From Paramoeba atlantica (Eukaryota; Discosea): a stretch of 64,000 nt of DNA. Location: assembly GCA_977017575.1 (NCBI GenBank), contig CDRNVI010000170.1:152120-216119 (forward strand), in the 5' to 3' direction. The position numbers and the translations under genes were made by a program. This document shows, piece by piece, positions 30,343 through 45,988 of this stretch. Below the pieces are notes generated by a model, which was not told the DNA's origin, made no database searches, and saw only the letters and a program-made list of their open reading frames with translations. Position 1 is the stretch's first letter, and each line of letters starts with the position of its first letter.

Positions 30343-31464
30343 TCACTCATCCTCATGGTCATACAGAAAGTCCTCTTCATCAAGATCTTGATCATCATCC
30401 TCAGGGATCGCATTGGCAAAAATTTGAACCATCAGGTCTGGACCAAAATCAGTGCGATTATAAAATTTCTCCACTAAATTCCTCAATTTGTGTCCAGTTC
30501 TTTCCATAACAACAGCCATGGGAATGCCAATCATTCTCCAGTAAGTAATAGTTGCATGTCTGATGGTTGCAGGCCCAAACTTGGAGTCAATCCCAGCATT
30601 CTTCATCAGTTTCTAGGTGTCTCCAGCCAACATGGTCGGCTTTATCGTCCGGTTGCCTCGATGATGCAGCCACAGGGTCTCACAATCCAAAAGGTTATAA
30701 GCAGCCATATTGAGGTTCACATAAGCCTTCAGGGCAGAAAATGCACAGATAGGACGATCTTTTTCAAGGGGTAATTTCTCAATCACATAATATTTGGAAA
30801 AACATCTCCTTTCTGTGTGCTGTGTCTTCCAGTGGAAAAACCGGAACCTCACTGTAGTCTCTGTCCATACCATGGACAGCCTGTGAATGTGTGCAACATC
30901 ACTCGTACGTCCAGCAATAGAAGTTCTTACCAAAGTAACCGCTCTTGCACGATGACTAATAAAATGTCCTTCTTCTGGAAGGTGTTTCCTCAAGTAATCA
31001 AACAGGATTTCCAAATTCCACATCTCTGAATATTTAGGCTCAATTGGACATTCTCTCCTAATGGCTTGGGAGAGGCGCTTCATCAAAGGGAATTCAACAA
31101 TGTCAATACCAGCATTCAGACGGAGGCGTGAGGCAATTGCAGTTTGATGGTTCACAAAGGACGACTGGTTTTGAGCCAAAAACTCCACAATATGGATGAT
31201 GCTAAATCTCCACAACTCCTTGGAACTCAGCCACCTCCGAAAAGCTTCAATATTGGTGTCTCTGCGGGAAGAGGTGTCTTCTCCCACAGCTTTTCTGAGT
31301 AATGTAGTGGTGCCCACAGTCATTCCCCAATGCTGCTGCTTCACAGCTGGATCAATGAGATCATCCAACGAAAAGATTGGTCTGAGGTCTCTTGGGGGAA
31401 TTGAATGGCCTTCTGATGAATAGAGAGGGAAGTAACTTTGATCTTGTTGATTCTGTGGAACCAA
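30343..31464 (-). pseudogene. Tyrosine recombinase of the DIRS-like element, one TAG
   Basis: The 283-codon N-terminal part (31464-30613) and the 87-codon C-terminal part (from 30606) are in the same frame, separated by a single TAG (30613-30615) and two codons. The N-terminal part has the catalytic Arg in SIAGRTSDVAHIH. The C-terminal part has GPATIRHATITYW (Arg-His), MERTGHKLRN (Gly-His) and VEKFYNRTD (nucleophile Tyr), then an Asp/Glu tail. All catalytic residues are present apart from the interruption, so only one nonsense change or stop read-through separates it from a complete enzyme. The N-terminal frame overlaps the RT frame. Confidence 0.85.
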
Positions 31465-33224
31465 GTTGCTGAAGGGACGTATGAGTGGACCAGGAGGAGT
31501 GTCACATTCTCTGCTTTGGCCTTGGAGAGAGTTTGATGAATGAGATGAGATGGGGGAAAAGTGTAAATTGTCTCATTGGACCATGGGATTGAGAAGGCAT
31601 CTGTTGCTACTGCTAATGGATCGGTCCTCCGAGAACAAAATCTCTCCATTTTCGTTGAAAAACGTGTTGCAAAAGTGTCCAGGGTTGGGAATGTCTGAAG
31701 ATTGAAGCATAGGTTCTCGAACGATTCTTGCAGAAGAAAATAATCCTCTTTGTCCGACAGCCAAGAGAGATGATCTGAGGACTTGATCTCCTCCTGAGAC
31801 AACAGGATGGGAAGTTGTAGAATGTTGTGTTTCTCCATAAATTTCCATGTTGCTGCTGCCATCCTCGAAAGAGTTGGTTCCTTGCCATAAATTTTGGAAA
31901 TGTAAGCTTTCACTGTTGAAGAGTCTGTTCCATAAATCGAAACTTCGTCCATGAGGTCCTCGGAGTAATCCAAGACTTGTCGTCTCCATGTTTCCAGCTC
32001 CCTCCAATTGGTGCTCTTCAGCTGTTCTTGGGGAGTCCACAGACCAGCCTGGTCTCCGAATCCCTGGAAGCCATAACCCATTGAGCCTGCATCTCCCATT
32101 GTCTGAATCATGTGGTGCAGCTCCGTTCTGAGAGGCATAGACAGAAGAAAGGAACAGGATCTCCAGTGTCTGATCTCCACTCTCGCTTCTTCTGGCACTG
32201 GGGCTCGACAAATCCAGCCTCCCTTCTTGATGAGATTGTTCTTGTGAATCTCCAGCTCCATGATCCAAGCAATAGTGTGGGTGTGAACTTGTGAGATGTA
32301 CCTCACCTTGCCAATCAGAGATGCAAGGTCCTTAGGAGATGCACACTCCATGTTGATTTTCTTGGCCGCTTTGTTGATCAACAGGAGTTTTTTCTCTGGG
32401 GCTGAGATGGTGAAAGTCTTTGTATTCCAACAGAATCCTTGAAATTTCACCTCCTTGGAAACATCCTTTGCTGTTTTCTCTGTGTTGACTAAAAATCCCA
32501 GGTTGTGGAGAATCTGGAGGGCAATCAGAGCTTTCTGACGAGCAATAGACTTCACAGTTCCCAGCTGAAGAATCATATCGTCGACCCAGATGATTACATT
32601 GATTCCAAAAGCCTCCATCTTGGTGATCACTGGGGCCATGATGCGTGCCATGATTTGCATTGAGTTCTTGAAGCTGAACGGCAGTGCTTGCCATTGGTAC
32701 AGGACTCCGTCCATCCAGAAGCGAAAGTATCTTCGGTGAGCAGGTTTGATCGACATTGACCAGTAGAATTTGCTCAGGTCGATCTGATAAAGCCAATTGT
32801 CTTGTTCTAAGCGTTGTCATACATCCTTGATTGATTCCATCTTTAGCTTCATCTTCACAGTAATTGCGTTGAGCTCCTTTGTGTTGCTGCAAAGGTGTCT
32901 GTTCTTCTGTTCTGTAACTAGGTTGTGAATGAGTTCTCCACTCTCTCCAATTCTCTCCTCTGGAACTACTTCGATCGCCTCCCACTGTTCTGCTAGGTCT
33001 CTCCAGTCCCATTGTTCCACTGCCATCTCCTCTGTCCACAAAAGTTCTTTTGGTTCCTTCATCTTCACTGCTGTTTTCAATAAATTTCTCTGAATGTTGA
33101 CTCGAACTCCTTGTCTGATCGTCTCCAAGATCCAACTGTCCCTCATGATTGATCTCCACACATCTCTGAATCTTGTCGATTGAAGTCGACCTGCTCTCTT
33201 TGTTTCTTGACTCAACTCTTCCAA
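31341..33224 (-). pseudogene. RT/RNase H of the DIRS-like element, one TGA
   Basis: An N-terminal portion (33224-32817; VWRSIMRDSWILETIRQG, NTKELNAITVKMK) continues in the same frame across TGA 32817-32819 into IDLSKFYWSMSIKP. After that come FSFKNSM and the active site VIIWVDDMILQL, with both Asp kept. RNase H signatures follow (WRELETW, YGTDSSTVKAYI, SSDHLSWL). The TGA could come from CGA by a CpG transition. The overlapping 334-codon frame 32332-33336 in another register is rich in Ser/Gln/Glu and looks like a shadow. Confidence 0.82.
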
Positions 33225-33412
33225 CCTCTCTGAGAGGAAAATCCTCTTCCCTGTTGGCCATGAAATCCTCTCCCCCTCCCATGACCAGGGCCATTTGATT
33301 TGCGCTGAGCATCATGCAAAAAGTCATCGAAATCATCCTGAAAGGTCACAGTTCTGTTTGAATGAAAATCCCGATCTTGTTGTTCACCAAATGGGGCAGG
33401 AGAAATTTTTCT

Positions 33413-34153
33413 TCATTTGTTGCTGCTTCCTTTTCTGGTTCCCGCCTTCACAGCTGACTTGATAAGATTGTGGGTCGTTTGTTTGTCTTTCTTCTCCTTG
33501 TAGAACTTGAGATCCTTGTCTGTAAGGCAGGAATGACTACTTCCAATCTTTACTTCATCATGAGACATTGATCGTCTGGCAATGTTTCGCATCTCCACGT
33601 TCAGTCTTGACATTTCCATGATCATCAAGACGTTCAGTGTATTTAAAGCCTTGTTGTGTTTCTCCTTGTCTTCCGCAGAGTTGGTGAGCACCTCAGCCAC
33701 ATTGAACATGGAATTGAGAGCCTGCATTGATTCATGAAGAACCAAAGCCTTAGCCTTCTCAATTGGTTTCTTGCTCACATGGGCTTGGTAAACTTGATCA
33801 GGTATTCTCGGCACTTCAACTCCAGGAAGGTTCACAGAGGACCTGACAGACTTGAGGTCCGCTGTTTCATACTTGAGTGTCCATGGATCCTTCTCTCTCT
33901 CGGTCACAAGCTGCGAAAGCAAATCCTTTGGCGCTGTTGATTCGATCATTGTCTTGAAAGGCATTTGTTTTTCGCGTTTGGACTTGGGAATGAGCGTAAT
34001 TGGTTTCTTCTTTTTCTCCTGTTCGAACTTTTCAGAAAGCAAGGAAAAAGAATCTTGTAAATCAGAAAGAGATGTAGTTAATTTGCTGATCATCCCTGTT
34101 AGAATATCAGTATTCTTGGTTTGAAGAATGTTTGACTTAATGGAGAACATCAT
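33413..34153 (-). CDS. ORF1 (gag-position) protein of the DIRS-like element
   Basis: 246 codons from a real ATG (34151-34153) to TGA. The N-terminal ~50 residues form a predicted coiled coil (SKLTTSLSDLQDSFSLLSEKF), followed by a Lys-rich stretch. The middle (VPRIPDQVYQAHV, HESMQALNSMFNVAEVLTN) is helical, and the C-terminus is basic. No zinc knuckle is present. By position it is the structural protein of the element. I know no catalytic domain in it. Confidence 0.7.
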   Translation of the reverse strand: MMFSIKSNILQTKNTDILTGMISKLTTSLSDLQDSFSLLSEKFEQEKKKKPITLIPKSKREKQMPFKTMIESTAPKDLLSQLVTEREKDPWTLKYETADLKSVRSSVNLPGVEVPRIPDQVYQAHVSKKPIEKAKALVLHESMQALNSMFNVAEVLTNSAEDKEKHNKALNTLNVLMIMEMSRLNVEMRNIARRSMSHDEVKIGSSHSCLTDKDLKFYKEKKDKQTTHNLIKSAVKAGTRKGSSNK

Positions 34154-34760
34154 TTGTGAATTCTATGATCACGAGTTGTGCTATCCTGAAGCGCCTCATC
34201 TTCCTCTTTCGAATGGTGCTAGTCCCATCTGAATCTGACAACTACACACCGAGATATTGATCAATCATTGAATTGTGCCTTCAAGAATACCTTTGCCCTA
34301 TTTCAGACCCAATTTGATTGCATAGTTTATTCTCCATATTCTGATCTTTCAGCCCGTGAATTTATTTGTGCTGACGTCATCTGTTGTTCCCTTCCTTAAA
34401 CTTGTTGTGTCTTTGTGTCTCTTATGTGTGCTTTTATTTGTGTGTGTTTCTCTGCTTTTGCACTTGGTGTCACATTGACAAATATGTGATTGAAACCTGT
34501 TCGTAAATAAACGCGTGAGAGACTTTGTTTTTTTCTCACGTTCCCGGCTCTCGCCATGGAATGAAGTTTGCACCTTTCTTTTCTTTTCTCAGCAATCTTC
34601 TTCCACCAAACCCCGCCACTTGACAATCCCCGTTTGTTCTTCAAGATGCTGAATCAGGCGGTCTGAAGCCTCTCCATCTCCTCCTTGGTGTGTTGTCATG
34701 TGGTCCGAATTATGAACTGGTGAATTGGGAAAAATGAAAGTGATTTGGTTGATGTGACGT

Positions 34761-34845
34761 GTTTTTATTGGTTGTTTCACTGAAAGAGTTTGTTCGCCGA
34801 AGTCGGCTTGATGAAAAGTTGCTAGAATTATCAACCAATAAAAAC
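34761..34845. repeat. 85-bp core with 14-bp inverted ends, orientation 2
   Basis: Same core as 30006-30090, located inside the right end of the DIRS-like element. Its last three bases overlap the 26-bp terminal repeat. Confidence 0.85.
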
Positions 34846-34929
34846 ACCTTTATGACTTACCATGCTTTTTTTTCAACCATTGAAATTATTTTTTCAATGG
34901 TCAATGTTTTTCTTGGTTTTTTTTGACAG

Positions 34930-35205
34930 TTGAAATTTTGATTGACTTTTTTCTTTTGATGGTTGAAATTTTTGATGTTTTTTTTGATTGTCAAAGTTAT
35001 TTTTTCAATGGTTGATGTTTTTCTTGGTTTTTTTTCAATGGTCAAAAGTTTGGACAATGGAAAAAGATCAAGTTGAGGCTGTTTGTGAGCTGAGGTGGGC
35101 AATGACATCAGCTAACTTTCAGGGTGTTGAAACCTCTCCAGCAGTCTGATTCAAACCCACAAATCACCCTGACTGCAAGTGCAGCAGCTTGAGCCCACCC
35201 CTGTG
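34930..35205. repeat. Dispersed repeat Q, copy 2 (partner 16515-16790)
   Basis: Aligned with 16515-16790. Where copy 1 has TCGA this copy generally has TCAA or TTGA, so most CpG sites are lost. It lies just outside the DIRS-like element. Confidence 0.85.
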
Positions 35206-38200
35206 TGTATTTGGTTTGCTGATTTTCAAGCTCAGTTCAGACAACAAGTCCCTTTTTTCATTTCTGTAACAGGTCATGGTATGGTTTGCATTTTCATGGA
35301 GAGCCATCCTCTGTCCATTTTCAGAAAGAATTAGGGGCCCCTTTGGTTTGGTGGAACCTTTGGGTCACTTGTCTTCACACAAACTACAATCAACTTCAAC
35401 AGGTAGGTAAGTATTCCTCTTTTTGGTGAAGTTGTTGATCATGGAGGTGGACCCCATCACCATATCCTCTCCCTTTCTCTCTCAAGAACAAAGTGAATTA
35501 AAATTTGGGTCTTTGGTTTGTACATGAGTAACAAGCACTACTCAAAAGATGTCTGGCTCTCTCTCTTCTTTGTCTGAATTGATCTTGCTACCTCTCAGCT
35601 CTGAATTGCTGAAGAAGTGATTCAGTTGTTCTTCTTGATTACAAATAAAGACAATGATACCTGATGTCATCAGATTGTCCACCACTTTGGTGTTGGACCG
35701 TTTGGTGAATGTCCTTCCTATTATTATCAACCTGAACACATCTGTTGTTTATTTGTTTGATTAGCAATCACACTTCCCAATAAAATCACTTGTGTCCAGG
35801 TTCCTTTGCTCTCTTCCCCTGTTTGGAACTAGGAGCATCCACCGCATCCGATTTTTGAGAAAACGCGAATTTTAAAAATAAAGTTCGGGCCCATTTTTTT
35901 TGGTAGCAATCCGGTGTTTAAAGGTGTCGTAAGCAACTTTTTGATGGTTGTTAAGGTGGTAATTTTGTGTTTTTTTTTCAGATATCAGATGCACAAACCC
36001 AGCACCCATAATTCAAAATCCATTTTCATTTTTCAAAGACTGTGTTTCCAAATGTAACCCAACTTGGTTAGCTCAAAACTTGGTGTATTTTCCCATCCTA
36101 AATAAAAGAGAAGAGAAAGCCCAATATCTTTTTTGTCACGATGAAGAACTGTCCCACAAGCAATTGAGAGCCAAAATTCTTCAATCAAGCAAAAATCTTT
36201 GTTGAAAGAGTCTTCGAGAAGGAGTTCAGGTCCGAACAGAGTGAGCAGTTTGTTTAGACTTTTGAGAGAAAAACAAAAAACAAGAAGAAAAAAAAAGAAA
36301 AAAAAACAAAGGACTTGAACTAAATCGTTTTGGCTGTATTTTTCGAATAAAAAAAAAGAAAAAAAGTAATCTGAAAAGAATCCAAGACGAAAATTGCTAA
36401 TTTTTTTGCTTTTTTTTCTTTCAAATTTTTGATTCTTTTTTCAAAATGCTTGCCAGATTCAATCTCAAAAGAAAAAAATGAATTCAATCACAAAAAAAGA
36501 AAAGAAGGAGATTAAAAATGGAATTCTTGCTCTGTCAACCAATTCCCCATGATTCTTTGTTTTCTTCTTCATGGACATTATCACCAAAAAACCCTTTTCC
36601 TCTCTCGATGTTATTGTTTCCTCCTGTTCGTTTTTCAGAGCCATCTAAGGATAGTTATTCTACTCTCTCTCTCCTCCTTCACCTTTATTATTTGATCATT
36701 TTTGTTTTTCGACTGCACGAGAACTTGTAAAAACAAATAAGAGTTTGGTGTCTTGGAAAGTGCTTGAAGAGAAGGTTGTGTTTCCGTTTGATCATCTTGT
36801 TTTTCTTTTTCTTTCTTTTTTTTCTTTCGTTTTTCTCCCCTTTTTTTCTTTCTTTTTTTTTCTTCCTTTTTATTCTCCCTTTTTATTCTCTCTTTTTTTC
36901 TCCTTTTTTCTCCTTCCTCTTTTTTCTTTTCTTTTTTTTTTTATTATTCTTATCATTTTTAAAAATATCTTTTTTGAATCCACACAATACAGATTTCTAA
37001 AATTGTTGGAAGAATGAGTTGAAAGAAAGCAAGTGGTTCACATGGACTCTCAAAACCAATGGATTATTCAAAACTGGGACAACCACATTATTTTAACAAG
37101 GAAACCAGGAAAAAGCACTATTGTTGTTGAGAACTTATTTTAAAACCAAACCAGTAACAGTTTCTCCCCAAAATCCATCGCCGGCTTTGGAGCAGGAAGT
37201 TTTGGAAATGGAATTTCAAACTCTGGTGATTTCAAGTGTATTGGCTCCCCAGACAAAGGATCTAAGACTCACTGAAATATCATCACATCATTTGGATTTT
37301 TTAGTAACCCATATCATTCATCATCATATTCACAAACTGTGCTTGTTTCAAATCATCAGATTTCTCAAGGTTTTGAAAGTCTATTTATTAAATTTTAAGA
37401 AATTATAATCCTTCAAAACACACACAAAAAAAAAATGAATTAACCTTTTCGAATCGCTTTCTTCACAACTCGCTTCCCAATGGGCAGACAATGAACGAGT
37501 TCTTGAATCAGTCTTTTTGAAATGCTGGACTTGAACTTTTCAAAAGTTCAAGTTCAGTGTTTCAAAAGGTTTATCCTCTTTAATCCGTGTTCCTTCATAC
37601 CTTCGAAGAGATAAACCACTTTAAAGTTTGTAATCTCTTCTGTTTTCCTCTTGATTTGAGATGTAAAAGCTCTCCTTTCCCATTGTTTTTCATGAATAAC
37701 AGAAGTGTTGATGATTGGAAGTTGTTCTATTTTTGTTCGGAAGAAAAATTGAAAAATTGTCATTTAAAAAGAAAGTTAAACCAGGTTGTTTTGTCCTTTT
37801 GACTTTTTTAATCTTTTTGATCTCTTTCCAAAAATCTTTTTGGTGTTTCTGTGAGATTCGGGTGTGCCCATTTTCAAAAAATTGCCCGATCTATTTATTC
37901 TTAGACTTTAAAATATGGAGAAAAAAGTAGAACCAAAATAGAAAAGGACATCTTCTCTTTCAAGGGGAGATATTGGCAGTTTGACCAACACTTTTTTAAC
38001 ACTTTTCAACATCTCTCCCATAAAAGTTGTTTTTTTGGTTCTTTAAAAATACATTATTTCAAAGAACATCAAAAAACGAATCAAAATCAAAAAACAAACC
38101 TTGAAAAGACTTCAAACAAAGACCAAAAAAGTGGATGGCAGAAGCGAAGAGAAGCACGAAAGAAAAACACGAGAAAACACAAGAACGCAAACACCGTCCA

Positions 38201-39726
38201 AAATAGGGACTCAAAAAAAGTGCGCGATTTTTGAAAAATCGAATGCGGTGATCCATTTTTGTGGAATGTGTAAAACAACTTCAGACTTGAAAACAAGGCT
38301 GTTCCTTGTGTGAGCTCCCCTCAACATCTTAATTGCACTGTCTGTGACCTCTTTCTCAATCATCTCTTTGAATCTTTCAAAGAAGCTAAACTTCCTGGAG
38401 TGTTACCAGGTCTTTGGCACTTATTGAGCTTAATTCAACAACAAACCTCCTTTGCTCTTGAAATTTCTGCTTCAATTAGCATTGAACTTCTCTGGTAAAG
38501 AGAATACCTGGTAAAGAAGAGAGATAATAAGAGAAGTCAAAATAAAAATGGGAATTTCAAATGAGATTTTAAACCTTAAAAGCTCCCAGTCAACATGTTC
38601 ATGAAAACTTTGGAGTCCAGTGGGAGAGATTAGAACCAGACAAAATAAACAATTGACCCCAACATAATGTTAATTTACACACCAGATTAACTTCATATTT
38701 CAATCTTTGTTCCATTGAAGCCAATAAAAATCTTGTATGTGAACCCCAAGAAGTCTACCTAACTACACCATTGAACCAGATCATAGCCAGACTCATTTGG
38801 CTCAGTCTCAAGATGTGCTTCAATTAACCTTCCTTTGAATCCATCAGAATGACAAGGAGGGGTTCAACATAAAATAGGTGAGCCTTTTTCCTTTCTCTCT
38901 CCTCTTCAACAGTGAATCTGCAGTTTGTTTCAGAAAAAAGAAAGTGTGGAACATGATTGAAAAATAGAAACAATTCTTTTCAGGATTGTGAAAAAAAAAA
39001 AAAAGGGAAAATATTTTTTTCAAGGGTAAAAAAAAACTCAAACCTGTTTCATCAAAGAATCCTTTCAAGAGGTGGACAAATTCAGTTTTGTTCACACATG
39101 TTCAGTTGAGTCATTGCCAAAGCTGCTCATTTTAACCAGTTATTTGAGAGCTGCTGAGGAGTTGGTGGGTTGGCAAGCTTGGTGAGGAGTTATGATCAAC
39201 AAAACCCTGAGACAAAGAATAGAAACACACACACCAAAGATAAGTTGAAAATGTAAGTTTTATTTATAGGGCAAAAATAGGTTCTCTGTTTCTCAATCTT
39301 CCACTCAATGTCAACTTTGGTTTTAAACTTGATATACATATTGGAGACTGCTTGCTTCTCAAGGGAATCACACTTCCAGAAACTTTAAAAGAAGGGGAGA
39401 AGTTCTGGTCAAAAGGCATTGCATACTTTGTATACTGAGTCTAGGAGCTAGGGGTGTCTTGAACTCTCCACACACACCATTTAGTCCCTCAGAGGCAGCA
39501 GCTCAGCCTGCAATGTGATCATCAAAATGGTTCTTTTCTCAACCCCTCCACTTGCAGATTTTATCAGGATCTTCAAGAATTGCACTAGCTTCTCTCCAAA
39601 TTGGGCTGATCCAAACCTACAGTGGATCAAAGCAAAAAATTGTCAAATTGTGGACACCAATCACCTAAAAGGGGACACCATGTTTTGCCATTTTCTTTCT
39701 TTCTTTCCTGTTTCTTGTCAACAAAG
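35206..39726. other. No supported gene
   Basis: AT-rich, with pyrimidine tracts at 36790-36960. Short frames at 36518, 37121 and 38310 have ordinary composition but no domain I can name. A stretch at 37150-37240 reads as Gly/Ser/Phe-rich (FGAGSFGNG) in one frame. Possible gene remnants only. Confidence 0.4.
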
Positions 39727-39798
39727 ATCCTCGTGGCCTAATGGTAAGGCGCATGACTTCTAATCATGAGATTGCGGGTTCGAGTCCCGTCGAGGATG
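39727..39798 (+). tRNA. tRNA-Arg (TCT)
   Basis: 72 nt. Acceptor ATCCTCG/CGAGGAT is perfect, anticodon loop CTTCTAA, T arm GCGGG-TTCGAGT-CCCGT; T-run downstream. Confidence 0.95.
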
Positions 39799-41079
39799 TT
39801 TTTTTGGTGAAAAAATAACCAAAAAAGAAAAAAGAGAAGGAATACAATTTTTTTTTTTTGGTGACTGTTATCCACTTTTGTGAGAAAACCTTACCGGAAT
39901 TTTTCAATGGTCTATTTTTCAGATCCAATAGGCTTAGTACTAAAAGAGAAAAATGGTTAAAGGAAAATAAAAGATAAAAAAACAACAGAAAAGGAGAGAA
40001 TGAAATGGAAAGAGGAGAAAGAGAGAGAACCCCCAGAAGACTGTTAGCTGGGTGGGCACCCCAAGTTTTGCACCACTTTGCCACAAGCCTCCACTCAGGG
40101 TAGTGTGGGACTCTCACCCACTAAAAAATCCTCCTTTTGTCTTCCTTTTTAAACTTTATTTGGATTCCTTCCTGAGGAGAGAATGCCAAGCTTAAAAAGG
40201 TGCTTTTCTTTGATTCCAAGTTACTATCTCACATTGTGCAGCCAAAGCTATTTTTTAGAAAAAAACTTCAACAATAATATAGAAAAAGCAGAAACTGAAG
40301 GTGGCCCAGCCTCTTCTTTATCCTGGATCTTGGAGATCTTCAGATTGGGAAGAGTGTGCTTGGGCAGTACCCACCCTGCCATACCATTGCTGGCTTTGGC
40401 CCTCAGTGTTGTTATGACCTCACAGTTGAGAAAGCACACGTGCTCTCCCAGTATGAACTTTTCCAAGAAATTGGATCAGTCCAAGAATCACATTACCTCT
40501 TCTTCTTGGAGAGGCAGTGTTCCTTGCATCAGGACTACTATCTTGATGATCTTAAATTCTTGTGGTGTTTAAGGCAGAAGAAGAAGAATCATTTCCATCC
40601 ATACCATCACTATTATTTGCTGATCTTCTTCTTTTTCCTCTTTGACGGGAAGAAGATGAAGAACCTGCTCCTCTCCCTCTAGATCTAGAGGAGGCTTGCT
40701 CCCCTCTCTTTTTGGGGAGAGAGTTGAAAGAGAGAGAAATTATGAGTAACACTTAGAAAAAAATTGTACTACCTAGAAATTGAACCCAGTGTGTCTGCTT
40801 GGAAGGTGGACAGGTTGCCAGGAGACGAGAGGAAGAGGCAACAGGTGAAAAAAAAGACCAAAAAAGGAAAAAGGAAGAGAAAATACAAATATAGAAAAAC
40901 AACAAATAAAGATAGTCGGATATAATCAACCCTCAAGTAAAATTGATTGAACGAAAAAAATGAGAGGGCAAGAAGAGAGGGATGAGGGAGGGAGAGGGAA
41001 GTAAATATATCTGTTACCTCAAGTTAAAATGAGTAAAAAAGAAAAAAATAATAAAAAATAGTATTATTTTTTAATTAAA
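39799..41079. other. rDNA 3' flank, no supported gene
   Basis: Mixed sequence, with a frame at 40183-40572 lacking a recognisable domain. 40830-41080 is A-rich and, since the rDNA is on the minus strand, lies downstream of 28S. Transcription termination is expected here, but I see no known terminator motif. Confidence 0.4.
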
Positions 41080-45119
<4,040 letters not shown>

Positions 45120-45432
45120 CAAAAAAGAAAGAATACTAAAAGAGAATTAAAAAAAACTGAATTTTGAAATAAAATTACATTCAATTTTGAAAAAAAGAAA
45201 AATAATAAATAAAGATATTTATTATTTTTTACTATTTTTTCAAAAAAAAAATAGAATTGAATTTAAAATTCGATTAATTTTTTTTCTTTTTTTTAGTATC
45301 TTTTTACTTTTTCAAGATTTTGTATTATTTTTAAGAAAGTATTTCATTTTCAATAAATAGAAAATAGAAAATAGTTTCTCAATAAAATCTCTTTTTTGTA
45401 AAAAAATAAATTTTAAAAAAGATAAAGAATAA
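45120..45432 (-). other. ITS2
   Basis: AT-rich spacer between 28S and 5.8S, about 310 bp. Confidence 0.85.
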
Positions 45433-45590
45433 AATGACACTCAAATAAATATACTCTTAGGATGAAACCTAAAAGTGCAATATGCGTTCAAAGATTCGAT
45501 GATTCACTGAGTTCTGCAATTCACATTACGTATCGCATTTTGCTGCGTTCTTCATCGTTACGAGAACCAAGATATCCATTGTTAAAAGTT
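45433..45590 (-). rRNA. 5.8S ribosomal RNA
   Basis: On the minus strand it holds AACTTTTAACAATGGATATC, GATGAAGAACGCAGC, and TGAATCATCGAATCTTTGAA, the standard 5.8S landmarks. Length about 158 nt; the 3' end is approximate. Confidence 0.95.
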
Positions 45591-45793
45591 GTTTTTTTAT
45601 TTTTGTTTTGTTTTATTTTCGTTTTAATTTTTATCAATTAAAGAATTTGAACATTTTTTGATACAAATTAAAATATCAAAAAAAAGTTTAAATAACAATA
45701 AAAATATGTTAAAATACATTTTAAAAAGTTTAAACACATTTTCACTTTTTCAAAAGGAGTTTTTGAAAAGAAAAGATAATTAATAAGAAATAT
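45591..45793 (-). other. ITS1
   Basis: About 200 bp, very AT-rich, between 18S and 5.8S. Confidence 0.85.
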
Positions 45794-45953
45794 TAATGAT
45801 CCATCCGCAGGTTCACCTACGGATACCTTGTTACGACTTTTGCTTCTTTTAGTTGGCAAGGTTTACTCAAATTCTCAAAAACAAACTTATTAACCGAAAT
45901 CAATAAGTAACTGTTTCTAATCCTAAGATTTCACCGGACCAACCATCAGTAGC

Positions 45954-45988
<35 letters not shown>

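Larger units (their letters stand above)
30211..34868 (-). mobile_element. DIRS-like retrotransposon with 26-bp inverted termini
   Basis: About 4.66 kb, minus orientation. Perfect 26-bp inverted terminal repeats lie at 30211-30236 and 34843-34868 (AAAGCATGGTAAGTC... and its complement). Gene order is ORF1 (34153-33413), RT/RNase H (about 33224-31341) and tyrosine recombinase (31464-30343). The RT frame is broken by TGA at 32817-32819 and the recombinase by TAG at 30613-30615. The recombinase keeps the Arg-His...Gly-His...Tyr set. Inverted termini distinguish it from the PAT-type element at 24.7-29.7 kb. Confidence 0.88.

Noticed and set aside
32332..33336. 334-codon frame over the DIRS-like RT
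   Set aside because: The RT N-terminal motifs lie in another register and continue through one TGA; this frame has no recognisable domain.
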